In this document: in pieces, positions 53,010-63,035 of the stretch
Layout of the letters: each line of letters begins with the position of its first letter
Numbering within the stretch: position 1 is the stretch's first letter
Source: CAYUWG01 sp964448285
GTDB taxonomy: Bacteria; Bacteroidota; Ignavibacteria; SZUA-365
Length of the DNA stretch: 64,000 nucleotides
NCBI GenBank assembly: GCA_964448285.1
Contig: CAYUWG010000001.1
Span: forward strand, 1-64,000
Direction of reading: 5' to 3'
Notes under the pieces: generated by a model
The model's input: only the letters and a program-made list of their open reading frames with translations
Database searches by the model: none
What the model was told of the DNA's origin: nothing
Made by a program: the position numbers and the translations under genes

Positions 53010-55005
53010 TGAGATCGTCGCTCGCTTCGCCCGGTCGTTCGCTTTGCGCGGATTCTTCCAATCGCCTCTCCGCTTCTTCCGCTGCTTGTATCTCCCGTTT
53101 CCACTTCAATGAACGGGGAAGCCAGAGCATCGTGTGCAACCCGCTGAGAACGAACGTGAAGATGAGCAGGCCGGTCATTCCCCAGAAAACCCAAAAGAGA
53201 ATCGGGTACTTATCCGGATCGTGATGCGTCGCGTGTGTCAGGTATCCGGCGAACTGCCGGTTCGCACCGGAATGACAGCTCTTGCACGTTTCGACCACGT
53301 TCTCTCTGCTCAGTCGCGATTTCGGATCGGTGACCGGAAGGATATCATGCGCCCCGTGACAATCGTAGCACTTTGCCGTCTTCGTATATCCAAGCGCTGA
53401 GACTTTGCCGTGATACGTGTCGAAATAGGTCTTCGCGATGGTCTCATGACAGCGACCACATTGATCCATGATCGTGAGCTTGAATCCCTGGTCGTCCGTC
53501 CGGCGAATCGTGTGTGCACTGTGACAGTCGCTGCACGTCGGCAGTTGTTTCTCCGTCTTCGTGACAAGCGGCGAGTGAATACTCTTTTCATACTGCTCTT
53601 CGATACCGTGATGGCACTTGCCGCAAGTCTTCGCGACGTTCTCGTGATTTATCGAACTGAGAGGGTCCTTGCTTGGCAAAGCGCTGTGTGCCGTATGGCA
53701 GTCCGTGCACATTGCCGTGACGACGAGGCCGCTCTTCAGCAATCCCTTACCGTGGATGCTCTCTGCATAATGGTCCGTGATGTTGTGTTCCGAGCCTTGA
53801 TAACGGACAGCGGCTTTTTGACCTTCGCGATGACATTTTGCGCAGAGCGTCGGAATCCTCGTTGGAAATGTCATCGACTTCGAATCCGTCCTCTTTCGAA
53901 TCACATGCGTGCCGTGACATTCCGTGCACGTCGGTGCGTTTGCATCGTTCCGGGCGAGCAACACGCCGTGAATGCTCTTCTGGTACATCTCGACTTGCTG
54001 GGCATGACAACTCGCGCAATCGACTTTCGCGGTGATCGTTTCGCATGGACGTTTCTTCGAGATGTTGACGCCACTGTGGCACTGGCTGCACCGCGTATTC
54101 GCATGCGCCGACTCTCCCATGTGGTCGGTTGAGACGAACATGGAGCGTCCGTCGTTCGCTTTCAGATTCCTCGATTCATGGCATTGCAAACAATCACGGT
54201 CGGCCATCCCCTGGTCGTAGAACACGCGACGAATCTTGTGCGGTTGATGGCAATCCACGCATGCAGGAAGCGTATGCGGTTGCTTTTCCCAAAGCTCGCC
54301 GCGAATCACCTGCCGGTGGACGGTTTCGATTTGCGTGTGACATTGCGCACAAGTGTTCGCGATGTTCTTCCGCGCAATCGTCGAGCGGGAATCCGTATGC
54401 GGTAAAATCAAATGTGCGGAGTGGCAGCTCACGCATGTTGCGGATACCGTCAGTCCTTTCTTCATCAAACCGATGCCGTGAATACTTTCGGAATAATTCT
54501 CCAACACGCTGTCCTGATGGATCACGCGCTGGCGTGAAACCGGTGAGCCTTCCCTGTGGCACGAACCACAGAGAAACGGAATGCGCATCGGTGCAACGGA
54601 CGAAAGCGGATCCTTGACCCGTCTGATCTCGTGGCTGCCGTGACATGTCGAACAACTCGGTGCGAGACGATCTCCTCGCGCGCGTGCTCGGCCGTGAAGA
54701 CACTCGCTGTAGAGCGTCTGTTGCGTGTCATGGCAACTGCCGCATTGTGCCGGTTTCACCCGCTCTTCGTGAGGAACTTCACTGATATCCGCGTGGCAAC
54801 CGACACATCCTACCGAAGCGTGAATGGAACCGCCGAATTTTTTCTGGTCAACAAAAAGAGAGTGCACGCTTTTCCTCGTGCTACGCAGAGACTTGTCCGA
54901 ATGGCACATCGCGCACTCTTCATCGCTCTGTGCAATGCCCTTGACCCCGATGAGATGAATGCCCACCAGAATGACCGCGAACGCTTTGCCTAACCGGAAT
55001 TGCAT
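52984..55005 (-). CDS. 19-heme c-type cytochrome with C-terminal membrane helix
   Basis: A 673-residue exported protein with nineteen CxxCH motifs by my count, one of the highest in the window. After a signal peptide ('GIHLIGVKGIAQ'), haem boxes recur about every 25-45 residues, with repeated 'HGxxLxxxxxxAPTCxxCHGxH' and 'CAKCHREG' units that point to tandem duplication. A membrane helix near 'FWVFWGMTGLLIFTFVLSGL' anchors it, followed by a charged coiled tail. It lies two bases after the 13-heme fusion and overlaps the b561-like gene. Confidence 0.92.
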   Translation of the reverse strand: MQFRLGKAFAVILVGIHLIGVKGIAQSDEECAMCHSDKSLRSTRKSVHSLFVDQKKFGGSIHASVGCVGCHADISEVPHEERVKPAQCGSCHDTQQTLYSECLHGRARARGDRLAPSCSTCHGSHEIRRVKDPLSSVAPMRIPFLCGSCHREGSPVSRQRVIHQDSVLENYSESIHGIGLMKKGLTVSATCVSCHSAHLILPHTDSRSTIARKNIANTCAQCHTQIETVHRQVIRGELWEKQPHTLPACVDCHQPHKIRRVFYDQGMADRDCLQCHESRNLKANDGRSMFVSTDHMGESAHANTRCSQCHSGVNISKKRPCETITAKVDCASCHAQQVEMYQKSIHGVLLARNDANAPTCTECHGTHVIRKRTDSKSMTFPTRIPTLCAKCHREGQKAAVRYQGSEHNITDHYAESIHGKGLLKSGLVVTAMCTDCHTAHSALPSKDPLSSINHENVAKTCGKCHHGIEEQYEKSIHSPLVTKTEKQLPTCSDCHSAHTIRRTDDQGFKLTIMDQCGRCHETIAKTYFDTYHGKVSALGYTKTAKCYDCHGAHDILPVTDPKSRLSRENVVETCKSCHSGANRQFAGYLTHATHHDPDKYPILFWVFWGMTGLLIFTFVLSGLHTMLWLPRSLKWKREIQAAEEAERRLEESAQSERPGEASDDLNDGRDESE

Positions 55006-55007
55006 AT

Positions 55008-57140
55008 CTATTCACTCTTGTCTTTGGTGGCTTCCTTCGCCGAATGAATGGCTTCGAGTTCAAGCGGATGTTCTTCGGCCATTTCTTTTTCCGTGATCGT
55101 TCCTTTCAGGAACGCCGTATTCACTGGATAAGCATCGGGATTGAAAATGACATAGTAGAAATGCCAGACGATGATCGCGAGAACTGCGAGCCACGCTTCC
55201 CAGAAATGAACGGTTCGCGAAATATCCCATCCCAGCTTCGTGAGCATGTTCATGAAGGTATTGTCGAACCACATGACGATTCCGGTTGCGCTCATCACGA
55301 TCGTTCCCCAAACCAATGCCCAGTATTCACTCTTTTCGATGTAGCTGAACCGACCGAACTGCGGCTTCACCGGTGAAGTACCGAAGTTGTACTTGACCTG
55401 CGCAATCATATCGCGTAAATCCTGGTAGCGTGGAAAGATATCCTTCACGAACGAACGGCCCTTCTTCGTCCCAATGATATAGCCGAGATGGTATAGTGAA
55501 ATCGCAATCATGACGACGCCGGAGATTCGATGCAACAGGCTTCGAACTGCGAATGCATCCTCACTCAGGTTCCGTATTGCCACGACCCACCATGCGTCGG
55601 GATAGCGCAGCATGAAGCCGGTAACTGCGAGAAGAATAAAGCTGATTGCCATGAGTGCGTGCTGTATCCTTTCGTTCAGAGTCATGCGGACGTACAGACG
55701 ATGCGGATAGTGTTCTTCTATCAACTCCCCGTGACGAATGGCCATGTGCCTTTTCGATTTCTTGACGAAGTCCGCAACGTTGTGAACGAACATGAATCCG
55801 ATCGTCGTGATAATCAGGATGAGATAGATCGTCGAGATCCAGTAGAGGATCGGTTCCTCTTCACGCGTGATGGTGATGTGGACCTTCCCTTTCACGAACC
55901 GCTCGTTGGCTCCGGGATGACAGCTTCCACACGTCGTCGAAAGGTTCGATTTATGAATCGTTGACGTTGGGTCGCTCGATGATTTGATGTTATGGACGCC
56001 GTGGCAGCTTGCGCAGTTCGCTACTTCGACGGAACCGCCGCTCAATGCAAGTCCGTGATAACTGTCCTGAAACGTTTTGAACCGGTCGGATTGAATTCCA
56101 TATCGCTGTGACAGCCGCAAGGAGGAGTGGCATGGTGAACACACCTGTCCAGATACATTCAGCGGCGCGACAGGCGAGCGCGGGTCCTTTGGGGAAAGGA
56201 TGTTATGCTCACCGTGACAGTCCGTGCATCCCGGCACGCCTTTTTTCCCGGCGACCAATCCTTTTCCGTGAACGCTCTCGGCAAAATCTTTCGCAATGTT
56301 CGTGTGACACTTCCCGCATGTCTCCGTGATGTGCAGTGGATTGACTTTGGCGGTTGGGTCAAAACTCTTTTTCATTTCATGACTGCCGTGGCAATCCACG
56401 CAACCGGCTGCATCGCCTTTCCCCTGCATCAACGCTGCGCCGTGCACGCTCTTTTCATAGGCCGCAATGAATCCCGCGCTCGGTGCAACGCGGTTGCGAA
56501 TCTCCTTATCATCAAGGTGACAGGAAAGACAGATTCGGTCTTCCATGCGCTTAAGCTCTGCTTTATCCCCGTTGTGCATGAGCCTCCCCAATTTCGTCGT
56601 GTGGCATTTCAAACAATTCGGCGCGCCTTTCACGCCTGCCTGCATCGCCATTCCATGCGCAGATTCTGAGAAATTTTTCGTCACCTCCTGATGGCATTCC
56701 GCACAATCCGTGACCAATCGAGCGAGCGAAAATTTCGCTCCTGCTCTCTTCGGTGATTGGACGTCGTGCGTACCGTGACATCCTTTGCACGAAACATCTT
56801 TTGTCCCGTTGATCCCTGCCGAGCGCGCAATCTGCGGGTGAAACTGATGCTTCACTTTCGCATTCGCATGGCAGGTGAGGCAATTGACCGGTGTGATCGT
56901 TTCTTTGTGAGGAAGCTCATTGGCATCGAATCCGGTGTGACACGAAACGCAGTTCAGCTTTCGGTGAGTGGATTGCGTAAGTGTTTCGTGTTGTACGAAG
57001 AGCTTGACGACCTTGCCCTTGCGTTCCATTGTGAGTTCGGCATCGCTGTGGCAAGCAAGGCAGTCGTCGTTGCTCTGTGCAAGGACGTTCGATGAGAGAA
57101 GAAAGAAGAAAGAAAGGAGGATGAGAATGTGGTGAGTCAT
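55008..57140 (-). CDS. Multiheme cytochrome c fused to a cytochrome b561-type domain (CbcL-like)
   Basis: First gene of the operon, 710 residues. After the signal peptide come thirteen CxxCH motifs (~25-425), then a membrane helix and a b561/di-haem domain (~490-690; 'RIQHALMAISFILLAVTGF', 'LLHRISGVVMIAISLYHLGY', 'HFWEAWLAVLAIIVWHFYY' carry the His ligands). Fusion of a quinone-side cytochrome b with a periplasmic multiheme part resembles Geobacter CbcL, which passes electrons from menaquinol outward. The resemblance is architectural. A palindrome lies 21 bases upstream of the start. Confidence 0.92.
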   Translation of the reverse strand: MTHHILILLSFFFLLSSNVLAQSNDDCLACHSDAELTMERKGKVVKLFVQHETLTQSTHRKLNCVSCHTGFDANELPHKETITPVNCLTCHANAKVKHQFHPQIARSAGINGTKDVSCKGCHGTHDVQSPKRAGAKFSLARLVTDCAECHQEVTKNFSESAHGMAMQAGVKGAPNCLKCHTTKLGRLMHNGDKAELKRMEDRICLSCHLDDKEIRNRVAPSAGFIAAYEKSVHGAALMQGKGDAAGCVDCHGSHEMKKSFDPTAKVNPLHITETCGKCHTNIAKDFAESVHGKGLVAGKKGVPGCTDCHGEHNILSPKDPRSPVAPLNVSGQVCSPCHSSLRLSQRYGIQSDRFKTFQDSYHGLALSGGSVEVANCASCHGVHNIKSSSDPTSTIHKSNLSTTCGSCHPGANERFVKGKVHITITREEEPILYWISTIYLILIITTIGFMFVHNVADFVKKSKRHMAIRHGELIEEHYPHRLYVRMTLNERIQHALMAISFILLAVTGFMLRYPDAWWVVAIRNLSEDAFAVRSLLHRISGVVMIAISLYHLGYIIGTKKGRSFVKDIFPRYQDLRDMIAQVKYNFGTSPVKPQFGRFSYIEKSEYWALVWGTIVMSATGIVMWFDNTFMNMLTKLGWDISRTVHFWEAWLAVLAIIVWHFYYVIFNPDAYPVNTAFLKGTITEKEMAEEHPLELEAIHSAKEATKDKSE

Positions 57141-57160
57141 AGGTATTCGTTTCTGCGTTC

Positions 57161-57179
57161 GTTTACCTCATGTGTAAAC
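57161..57179. promoter_or_regulatory. Palindromic site before the cytochrome operon
   Basis: GTTTAC-N7-GTAAAC, a perfect 6-base inverted repeat with 7-base spacer, starts 21 bases upstream of the first gene of the operon. Its place suits an operator. It does not match the FNR or CRP consensus. Confidence 0.4.
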
Positions 57180-57287
57180 CTCTGAACGCTTCGCGTCATT
57201 TTGAGAGAAAGGAGCAATCAACCCACAGCCTTTTAATCGTAGTGTGAAAAGACGAAGGTAGGGACGGTGAACAGGCATTCGGATGGA

Positions 57288-58676
57288 TCAATCCTTTCGC
57301 GATACATCGGCGCCGATGCTTGCGCCGGTGGTTGGATGCGATAAAAACATCGGCACGGAAAAGTACTTATGCAAATGCGCGTGCTCTTCAAGTTCTTCGC
57401 GGAAATCCGGATGCGCAATGTCGATCAGTGCGCGTGCCCTTTCACGAATCGTTTTCCCATACAGTTCTGCGACGCCATACTCAGTGACGACATAATGCAC
57501 GTCGCCGCGCGAGGTAGTGACGCCTGCACCTTCCGAAAGAAAGGCAACGATTCTCGAAGTCTTTCCATTGCGCGCCGTCGATGGGAGAGCAATGATCGGT
57601 TTCCCGCCTTCGCTTCGTGAAGCGCCGCGAATGAAATCCAACTGTCCGCCGAATCCGCTGTAGAACCGCGACCCGATTGAATCGGCGCAGACCTGGCCGG
57701 TGAGATCGACTTCGATTGCGGAGTTGATCGCGACCATGTCGTTGTTTCGCGCAATGATGAACGGATCGTTCACGTAATCCGAAGGGTGGAATTCGATCAT
57801 CGGGTCGTTGTCGATAAAGTCGAAAAGCGCGCGCGATCCGAGAACGAAAGAACTGATGATCTTGCCCTGGTGAAGCGTCTTCTTCTCATTCGTAATGACG
57901 CCTTCCTCGACAAGTGGAAGAATGCCGTCGGAAAACATCTCCGTGTGAATGCCGAGATTTTTTCTTCCATGCAGTTGCGAAAGAACCGCATCCGGGATAC
58001 TCCCGATGCCAAGCTGAAGCGTCGATTCGTCTTCGATCATTTCGGCGATGTGCCGCCCTATGCTCGTGTAAACAGCCTGCTCTTCGGAAGTCAAATCCCT
58101 TCCGACCTGCGGAAGCTCTTTCAGTTGTGTGTTCGCTTCGACTATGGTGGTGATCTTATCGACGTGAATGAACGAATCGCCCAATGTTCGCGGCACGTTG
58201 GGATTCACCTGCGCAATGACGTATCGGGCGACTTGCGCGGCAGTCTTCGTACATTCAACTCCGACACCGAAACTGCAGAAGCCGTGCTTGTCCGGTGGTG
58301 AGACTTGAATCAACGCGACGTCGATCGGGAGCTTGCCATGCTTGAACAGCGCAGGGATCTCTGAAAGGAAGACCGGTGTCACGTCGGCGCGCCCATCGTT
58401 CACTGCTTCGCGCACGTTCTGACCGACGAAGAGTGCGTTATGCCGGAAATGTCCTTCGAACTTCTCGTCCGAATAGGGCAATGGACCGACGGTGAGTAAG
58501 TGAATGACCTCGACGCCACGGAGTTCACGATACCGCTCGCACATTGCGGAGACGAGGATCTCCGGCATTGCGCAACCGGGATGCACATAGACGCGGTGTC
58601 CCGACTGAATCAAGCCGACTGCTTCAGCAGCGGTTCGGACTTTTGACCTGTAGCGATTGACCCAGAATGCTGTCAT
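57288..58676 (-). CDS. Acetyl-CoA hydrolase/transferase family (4-hydroxybutyrate CoA-transferase-like)
   Basis: A 462-residue enzyme that moves CoA between acids, forming a covalent glutamyl-CoA intermediate. The catalytic Glu lies in 'LGIHTEMFSDGILPL'; CoA-binding 'GIGSIPDAVLSQL' precedes it, and 'GFGGQLDFIRGA' and 'VTEYGVAELYGKT' are conserved. The group includes AbfT (4-hydroxybutyrate) and Cat1 (succinate); substrate is not decided. It lies two bases after an alcohol dehydrogenase gene on the same strand, suggesting a joint role in oxidising a hydroxy-acid or alcohol. Confidence 0.88.
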   Translation of the reverse strand: MTAFWVNRYRSKVRTAAEAVGLIQSGHRVYVHPGCAMPEILVSAMCERYRELRGVEVIHLLTVGPLPYSDEKFEGHFRHNALFVGQNVREAVNDGRADVTPVFLSEIPALFKHGKLPIDVALIQVSPPDKHGFCSFGVGVECTKTAAQVARYVIAQVNPNVPRTLGDSFIHVDKITTIVEANTQLKELPQVGRDLTSEEQAVYTSIGRHIAEMIEDESTLQLGIGSIPDAVLSQLHGRKNLGIHTEMFSDGILPLVEEGVITNEKKTLHQGKIISSFVLGSRALFDFIDNDPMIEFHPSDYVNDPFIIARNNDMVAINSAIEVDLTGQVCADSIGSRFYSGFGGQLDFIRGASRSEGGKPIIALPSTARNGKTSRIVAFLSEGAGVTTSRGDVHYVVTEYGVAELYGKTIRERARALIDIAHPDFREELEEHAHLHKYFSVPMFLSHPTTGASIGADVSRKD

Positions 58677-58678
58677 GG

Positions 58679-59719
58679 CTATTGATTCGACAGAATGACT
58701 TTGATGGCTTTCTTCTCGGCTGCGTGTTCGAATGTCTCGTAAGCAGCAAGCGCATCACCCAATCGAAAATGATGTGTGACGAGATACTCGGGGTGGATGC
58801 GTCCCGATCGAACGATGTTGAGAAGCATTTGCGTCGTCGTCGTATCGACGAGACGCGTCGTGATCGTCACGTTTCTCGACCAGAGTTTTTCCAAATGCAG
58901 ATCGACGCGCTTTCCGTGAATGCCGATGTTGGCGATATGACCGCCGGGTTTGATGATGTCCTGACAGAGATTGAATGTCTCACCGGAACCGACGGCTTCG
59001 ATCGCAACGTCCACTCCCTGTCCATCGGTGTATTGGAGAATTCTTTTCACGACGTTCCCATCGAGTGAAACGAGCGTGCGCGATGCACCGAGACGCTTGG
59101 CAGCTTTCAAACGGTTGCGATCCATATCGATGACGAAAACGTTCGCCGGTGAGAAGAACTGTGCCGTAAGGAGCGTCGCCAACCCGACCGGACCAGCACC
59201 GATGATCGCGACATTGTCACCCGGTTGCACTTTTCCATTGAGCACTCCGCATTCGAATCCCGTCGGGAGAATATCGCTGACCATCGTCAATGCGGATTCG
59301 TCCACGTCGAATGGGGCGAGGTGAAGACTCGTATCAGCGAAGGGCACGCGCACATACTCTGCCTGTGTCCCGTCGATGGTATTCCCAAGCATCCAGCCGC
59401 CGCGACAGCAATGGGAGTACATCCCCTTTCTGCAATGCGCACACGCTCCGCAAGACGTGATGCAGGAGACGATCACTTTATCACCGCGCTGAAATCCCGA
59501 TACGTTCGGACCGACTTCTTCGACGATCCCTACGCCTTCATGTCCGAGCGTTCTTCCCGTCGGAATCTTCGGGAGGTCTCCCCAGAGAATATGAAGATCG
59601 GTTCCACAGATAGACATTTTGAGCATGCGAACGATCGCATCGGTCGGCGCTTCCAATTCCGGAATCGGTTTATCTACCAATGCGACTTCGCCCGGTCCTT
59701 GAAAGATGATCGCATTCAT
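58679..59719 (-). CDS. Zinc-dependent alcohol dehydrogenase (MDR family)
   Basis: A 346-residue NAD(P)-dependent dehydrogenase. The catalytic zinc ligands appear as Cys in 'SICGTDLHI' and His-Glu in 'GHEGVG'; the structural zinc site is the Cys cluster in 'SCGACAHCRKGMYSHC', and the cofactor fold has 'IGAGPVGLATL' and then 'VIDMDRNRL' (Asp favouring NAD). Sequence is nearest to the isopropanol/butanediol dehydrogenase-like branch. It is the first of a two-gene unit with the CoA-transferase. An inverted repeat lies ~80 bases upstream. Confidence 0.92.
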   Translation of the reverse strand: MNAIIFQGPGEVALVDKPIPELEAPTDAIVRMLKMSICGTDLHILWGDLPKIPTGRTLGHEGVGIVEEVGPNVSGFQRGDKVIVSCITSCGACAHCRKGMYSHCCRGGWMLGNTIDGTQAEYVRVPFADTSLHLAPFDVDESALTMVSDILPTGFECGVLNGKVQPGDNVAIIGAGPVGLATLLTAQFFSPANVFVIDMDRNRLKAAKRLGASRTLVSLDGNVVKRILQYTDGQGVDVAIEAVGSGETFNLCQDIIKPGGHIANIGIHGKRVDLHLEKLWSRNVTITTRLVDTTTTQMLLNIVRSGRIHPEYLVTHHFRLGDALAAYETFEHAAEKKAIKVILSNQ

Positions 59720-59800
59720 GGCGTATGTCTCGCGGTCGATGATGGTAATGGTAGGGTGATAATCATGTCTTCTCCATTCTCTCGTTCGCAGTATGCATTG

Positions 59801-59824
59801 ATGTCATATGCTATCAAATGACAT
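59801..59824. promoter_or_regulatory. Inverted repeat upstream of the dehydrogenase gene
   Basis: ATGTCAT-N10-ATGACAT is a perfect 7-base inverted repeat, centred about 90 bases before the dehydrogenase start in a 284-base gap that otherwise shows nothing I can name. It is a possible operator. Confidence 0.35.
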
Positions 59825-60003
59825 GTATCATACAAATTCGCAGAGGGCGGAATCAGAGCGATTAACGCCTTCTCCGTTCGGCTCGAAAGGAACGCACTCT
59901 GCCCCTTAACGCATGCATGAGAAGAGCCTTTTCCATTGGAAGAATTACAGAAATGACTCCTCGAATCCGAGGCGAAAGACAGGTCTGAAGCGTGAGAGTG
60001 ATT

Positions 60004-60465
60004 TCAGATTCCGTTGAAAGACTCGACGGAATTCTCCGCTCGCTTCTTCTTGAGAAGTGCATCGACTGAGTACGGACCTGCACCGTAAAAGAAGAAGAGT
60101 CCGAGAAGAAATGTTACGAGAACGGCAAGCATGACGTCCGAACTGTACATTGAGAACTCAGGACGCATCCAAATGACAAGCAGGGCGCCAACGACGGTCG
60201 GGATTTGCACGGCACACGCGATGCGCGTGACAAGTCCTATCGCAATGAGCGCTCCGTTCGTTATCTGAAATACGATCACATAGTGGATGAGCATCCACGG
60301 GATAAAGGATATATCGTTCTCCATGAATACCTGCATCACAACTTCCTTATGGATGATGAAGGAAATTCCTTTGATGAGGAGAATGATTCCCAACAGGACA
60401 CGCAAACCATCAAGCCACTTTGGATGATGCTGATCGGCCCACGATATGAATGATTGATTGGCCAT
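60004..60465 (-). CDS. DoxX-family membrane protein
   Basis: An inner-membrane protein of 153 residues with four helices. The family start 'DGLRVLLGIILLIKGISFI' and 'TNGALIAIGLVTRIACAVQ', then 'MLAVLVTFLLGLFFFYGAGP', fit DoxX proteins. DoxX in Acidianus is part of thiosulfate:quinone oxidoreductase, but most bacterial relatives have no known partner and their role, sometimes in redox stress, is unclear. GGAGG is placed well before the ATG. It is divergent from the DUF2339 gene. Confidence 0.82.
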   Translation of the reverse strand: MANQSFISWADQHHPKWLDGLRVLLGIILLIKGISFIIHKEVVMQVFMENDISFIPWMLIHYVIVFQITNGALIAIGLVTRIACAVQIPTVVGALLVIWMRPEFSMYSSDVMLAVLVTFLLGLFFFYGAGPYSVDALLKKKRAENSVESFNGI

Positions 60466-60642
60466 ATGAACCTCCGTCTGTTACCGGCAACATGCAGCAT
60501 CCTTTTTCAAAAGGCTATGATGAATGTCAGAACGAGTGCGTGCGTTTGCATTGATACACCGATTCCTGCATTTCTCCATGCTTCTTCTTGAATCCCGCTT
60601 TCTGAAAAGGTATGTTGGCTTCGCCAAATCTTGGAGAATCAC

Positions 60643-62970
60643 ATGGCCATTGCTCTCTCGCTTCTTGTCCTCATTTCTCTCATTCTTGCGTTCATCGTTC
60701 TCTATGCGCGCATCGATACGCTGAAACGGCAACTCGATAAGTTCGACCGCCTTGTGAAATCGCTGCAGGATGATGTGTTGCGCCTTCAACAAAAATTGAA
60801 GACGGAGCAAGCCGTTGACACTTCACCCATACAGACGGCTGAAGAACCGATTACCGCAAAACCCGTTCAGCCTCTGTCGGAAATCAAGCCTCCGGTTCAA
60901 CCCGTTACGCCCACCGCGCCGATACCACCGAAGCCTATCGTGTCGAAGGTGGAGCCTAAGTCTTCACGCAGCCGCTCCGAGTGGGAACAGATCATTGGCG
61001 GGAAACTTCTCAACCGCATCGGTGCCCTTGCGCTCATTATCGGTGTCGGTTTTTTCCTGAAGTATGCCTTCGATAAGAACTGGATCAGCGAAACGTTCCG
61101 TGTGCTTATCGGTGCGTTTTCGGGTATCGGGCTATTAGCGGCGGCATTGCATTTCGAGAAGAAGGACTTCAAGGTTTTCGCACAAGGACTTATCGGTGCA
61201 GGCGTCGCGATACTCTATCTCTCCGTCTATGCGTCATTCAATTTCTATCATCTCGTCCCGCAGATTCCCGCGTTCGTTTTAATGTCGATCGTAACGGCGG
61301 CAACGTTTCTCCTCGCCATCCGCTCTAATTCGTTTGCGATTGCGCTCCTCGGTTGGGCCGGCGGTTTTCTTACGCCAATCATGCTCAGCACGGGCACAGC
61401 CAATGAGGTCGGTCTCTTTACGTACATCGCGTTACTCAATCTCGGACTGCTCGCCATCGTGACGATGAATCAACGTTGGATTCTGCTCGAGGCTCTTTCG
61501 CTCATTGCCACGTGGTTGATGTTCTTTGCCTGGGCCGATACGTACTATCAGGATTCCGCTTTCGGTGTAACTATTTTTTTCGTCCTGCTTTTCTGGGCGC
61601 TGTTTTTCTCAAGCGACATTATCCATGCTCTGCGGGACTCGTCGTTCCAGCCTGAAGCAAGGCAAATTCTTTCCGCGCTCAATACGCTCATCGTCTATCC
61701 GGTGCTCTACGATCTTATCGAAGGACACGACCCCGCCTGGTCTGCTGCGGCCACCGTATTGTTTGCTCTCGTACATCTCGCGGTTCTGCTCGTCCTCCTT
61801 CGGCGCAAGGGTCAGTGGTCTGGTTCTGTCGTGCGATACAGTCTCACCACAATCGCGCTGATCGGTATTGCGATCGCAATTCAGTTCGAAGATTTCATCA
61901 TCCCGACGGCATGGGGGATTCAGGCGACCTTTCTTATGTGGTTCGGTATGCGTCTTTCGAAGAAGCACATCTGGGTCAGCGGCGGGCTTCTCTTTCTTCT
62001 CAGCGTATTGATCTTGATCGGTACACCGGGTGCGTTCGAGTGGGGGAATCCGGCGGCGTTCGATCTCTTTTCGAGCAGCCGTACCGCAGCCTATGTTTCC
62101 CTTGCGGCGGGGATATGGCTGATCGCATTCATTGCAGGGACGGACGGCGAGCTTCTTCCGAAAAGACTCGCCTCAGCGCTCCACTATTGTTGGTGTGTGC
62201 TTGTTGCGATATTCGTTGCCGTCGAGTGCAAGGATTTGTTTCTGCATCGGGCAGCGGTCGATCCGGCAAATAGTATCGTGTATCATTTCACAGGCGTGTT
62301 AACCCTCGCGATTCTCTGGATGATGTTCTCCATCGCATATGTACGAACAGCGACGGTGCGGGATATACGGCCGATGTTGTACAGCGGATTTGTCCTCGCA
62401 CTCGTTGCCGCGTTCACTGCCGTCGTCCGTGGTTTGGAATTCGCTCCGATACAGAGTTTCAGTCCCGTGATGAATTACCGGCTTGGAGCGATGCTCGTCA
62501 TCGTCGGCGGTTTCGCATGGCACTCATTCCTCTTCAAGCGTGCAGGAAAACATGAGCGAATGCGAGCATCGATTGTGATCGCGTTAGTCGCTGTCTCCCT
62601 CCTTGCTTTGACGGCGGAGACGCGTGATTATTTCGAGAAGGAATTGTGGGCACTCGCACAATCCGGCCAGTTCAACGATGAGTACAACCGATTGGAGAAT
62701 CTCAAACAACTTTCCCTCTCGTCGGTCTGGCTTCTCTTCTCGATCGCACTGGTGTCCTGGGGAATTTTGAAGCGCTCTCGTATGCTTCGAATCGTTGCGT
62801 TCGTCCTGTTCGGCATTTCCATTCTCAAAATATTTCTCTACGACCTTTCGACGCTTGAAACGCTCTACCGCATTTTCTCCTTCATCGGACTCGGCGTCAT
62901 CCTGCTTGCGGTTTCGTATCTCTTCCAGCGGTACAAGCAATTTCTCTTCGGAGCGGACGAACCGGCATGA
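60643..62970 (+). CDS. DUF2339 multi-pass membrane protein
   Basis: A large inner-membrane protein of 775 residues. An N-terminal helix is followed by a short coiled coil ('LKRQLDKFDRLVKSLQDDV', ~25-55) and a proline-rich linker (~70-110). Next comes the DUF2339 core 'WEQIIGGKLLNRIGALALII', 'GVGFFLKYAFDKNW' and roughly twenty membrane helices to the C-terminus. Members are common in Gram-negatives with no known activity. The ATG at 60643 follows GGAG by seven bases. The gene stands alone. Confidence 0.85.
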   Translation: MAIALSLLVLISLILAFIVLYARIDTLKRQLDKFDRLVKSLQDDVLRLQQKLKTEQAVDTSPIQTAEEPITAKPVQPLSEIKPPVQPVTPTAPIPPKPIVSKVEPKSSRSRSEWEQIIGGKLLNRIGALALIIGVGFFLKYAFDKNWISETFRVLIGAFSGIGLLAAALHFEKKDFKVFAQGLIGAGVAILYLSVYASFNFYHLVPQIPAFVLMSIVTAATFLLAIRSNSFAIALLGWAGGFLTPIMLSTGTANEVGLFTYIALLNLGLLAIVTMNQRWILLEALSLIATWLMFFAWADTYYQDSAFGVTIFFVLLFWALFFSSDIIHALRDSSFQPEARQILSALNTLIVYPVLYDLIEGHDPAWSAAATVLFALVHLAVLLVLLRRKGQWSGSVVRYSLTTIALIGIAIAIQFEDFIIPTAWGIQATFLMWFGMRLSKKHIWVSGGLLFLLSVLILIGTPGAFEWGNPAAFDLFSSSRTAAYVSLAAGIWLIAFIAGTDGELLPKRLASALHYCWCVLVAIFVAVECKDLFLHRAAVDPANSIVYHFTGVLTLAILWMMFSIAYVRTATVRDIRPMLYSGFVLALVAAFTAVVRGLEFAPIQSFSPVMNYRLGAMLVIVGGFAWHSFLFKRAGKHERMRASIVIALVAVSLLALTAETRDYFEKELWALAQSGQFNDEYNRLENLKQLSLSSVWLLFSIALVSWGILKRSRMLRIVAFVLFGISILKIFLYDLSTLETLYRIFSFIGLGVILLAVSYLFQRYKQFLFGADEPA

Positions 62971-63035
62971 TTTAATCGAAAGGAATGACAAACATCCTGT
63001 CTCCATCCAACTATCGTCTATAGATTTCTTGTATT

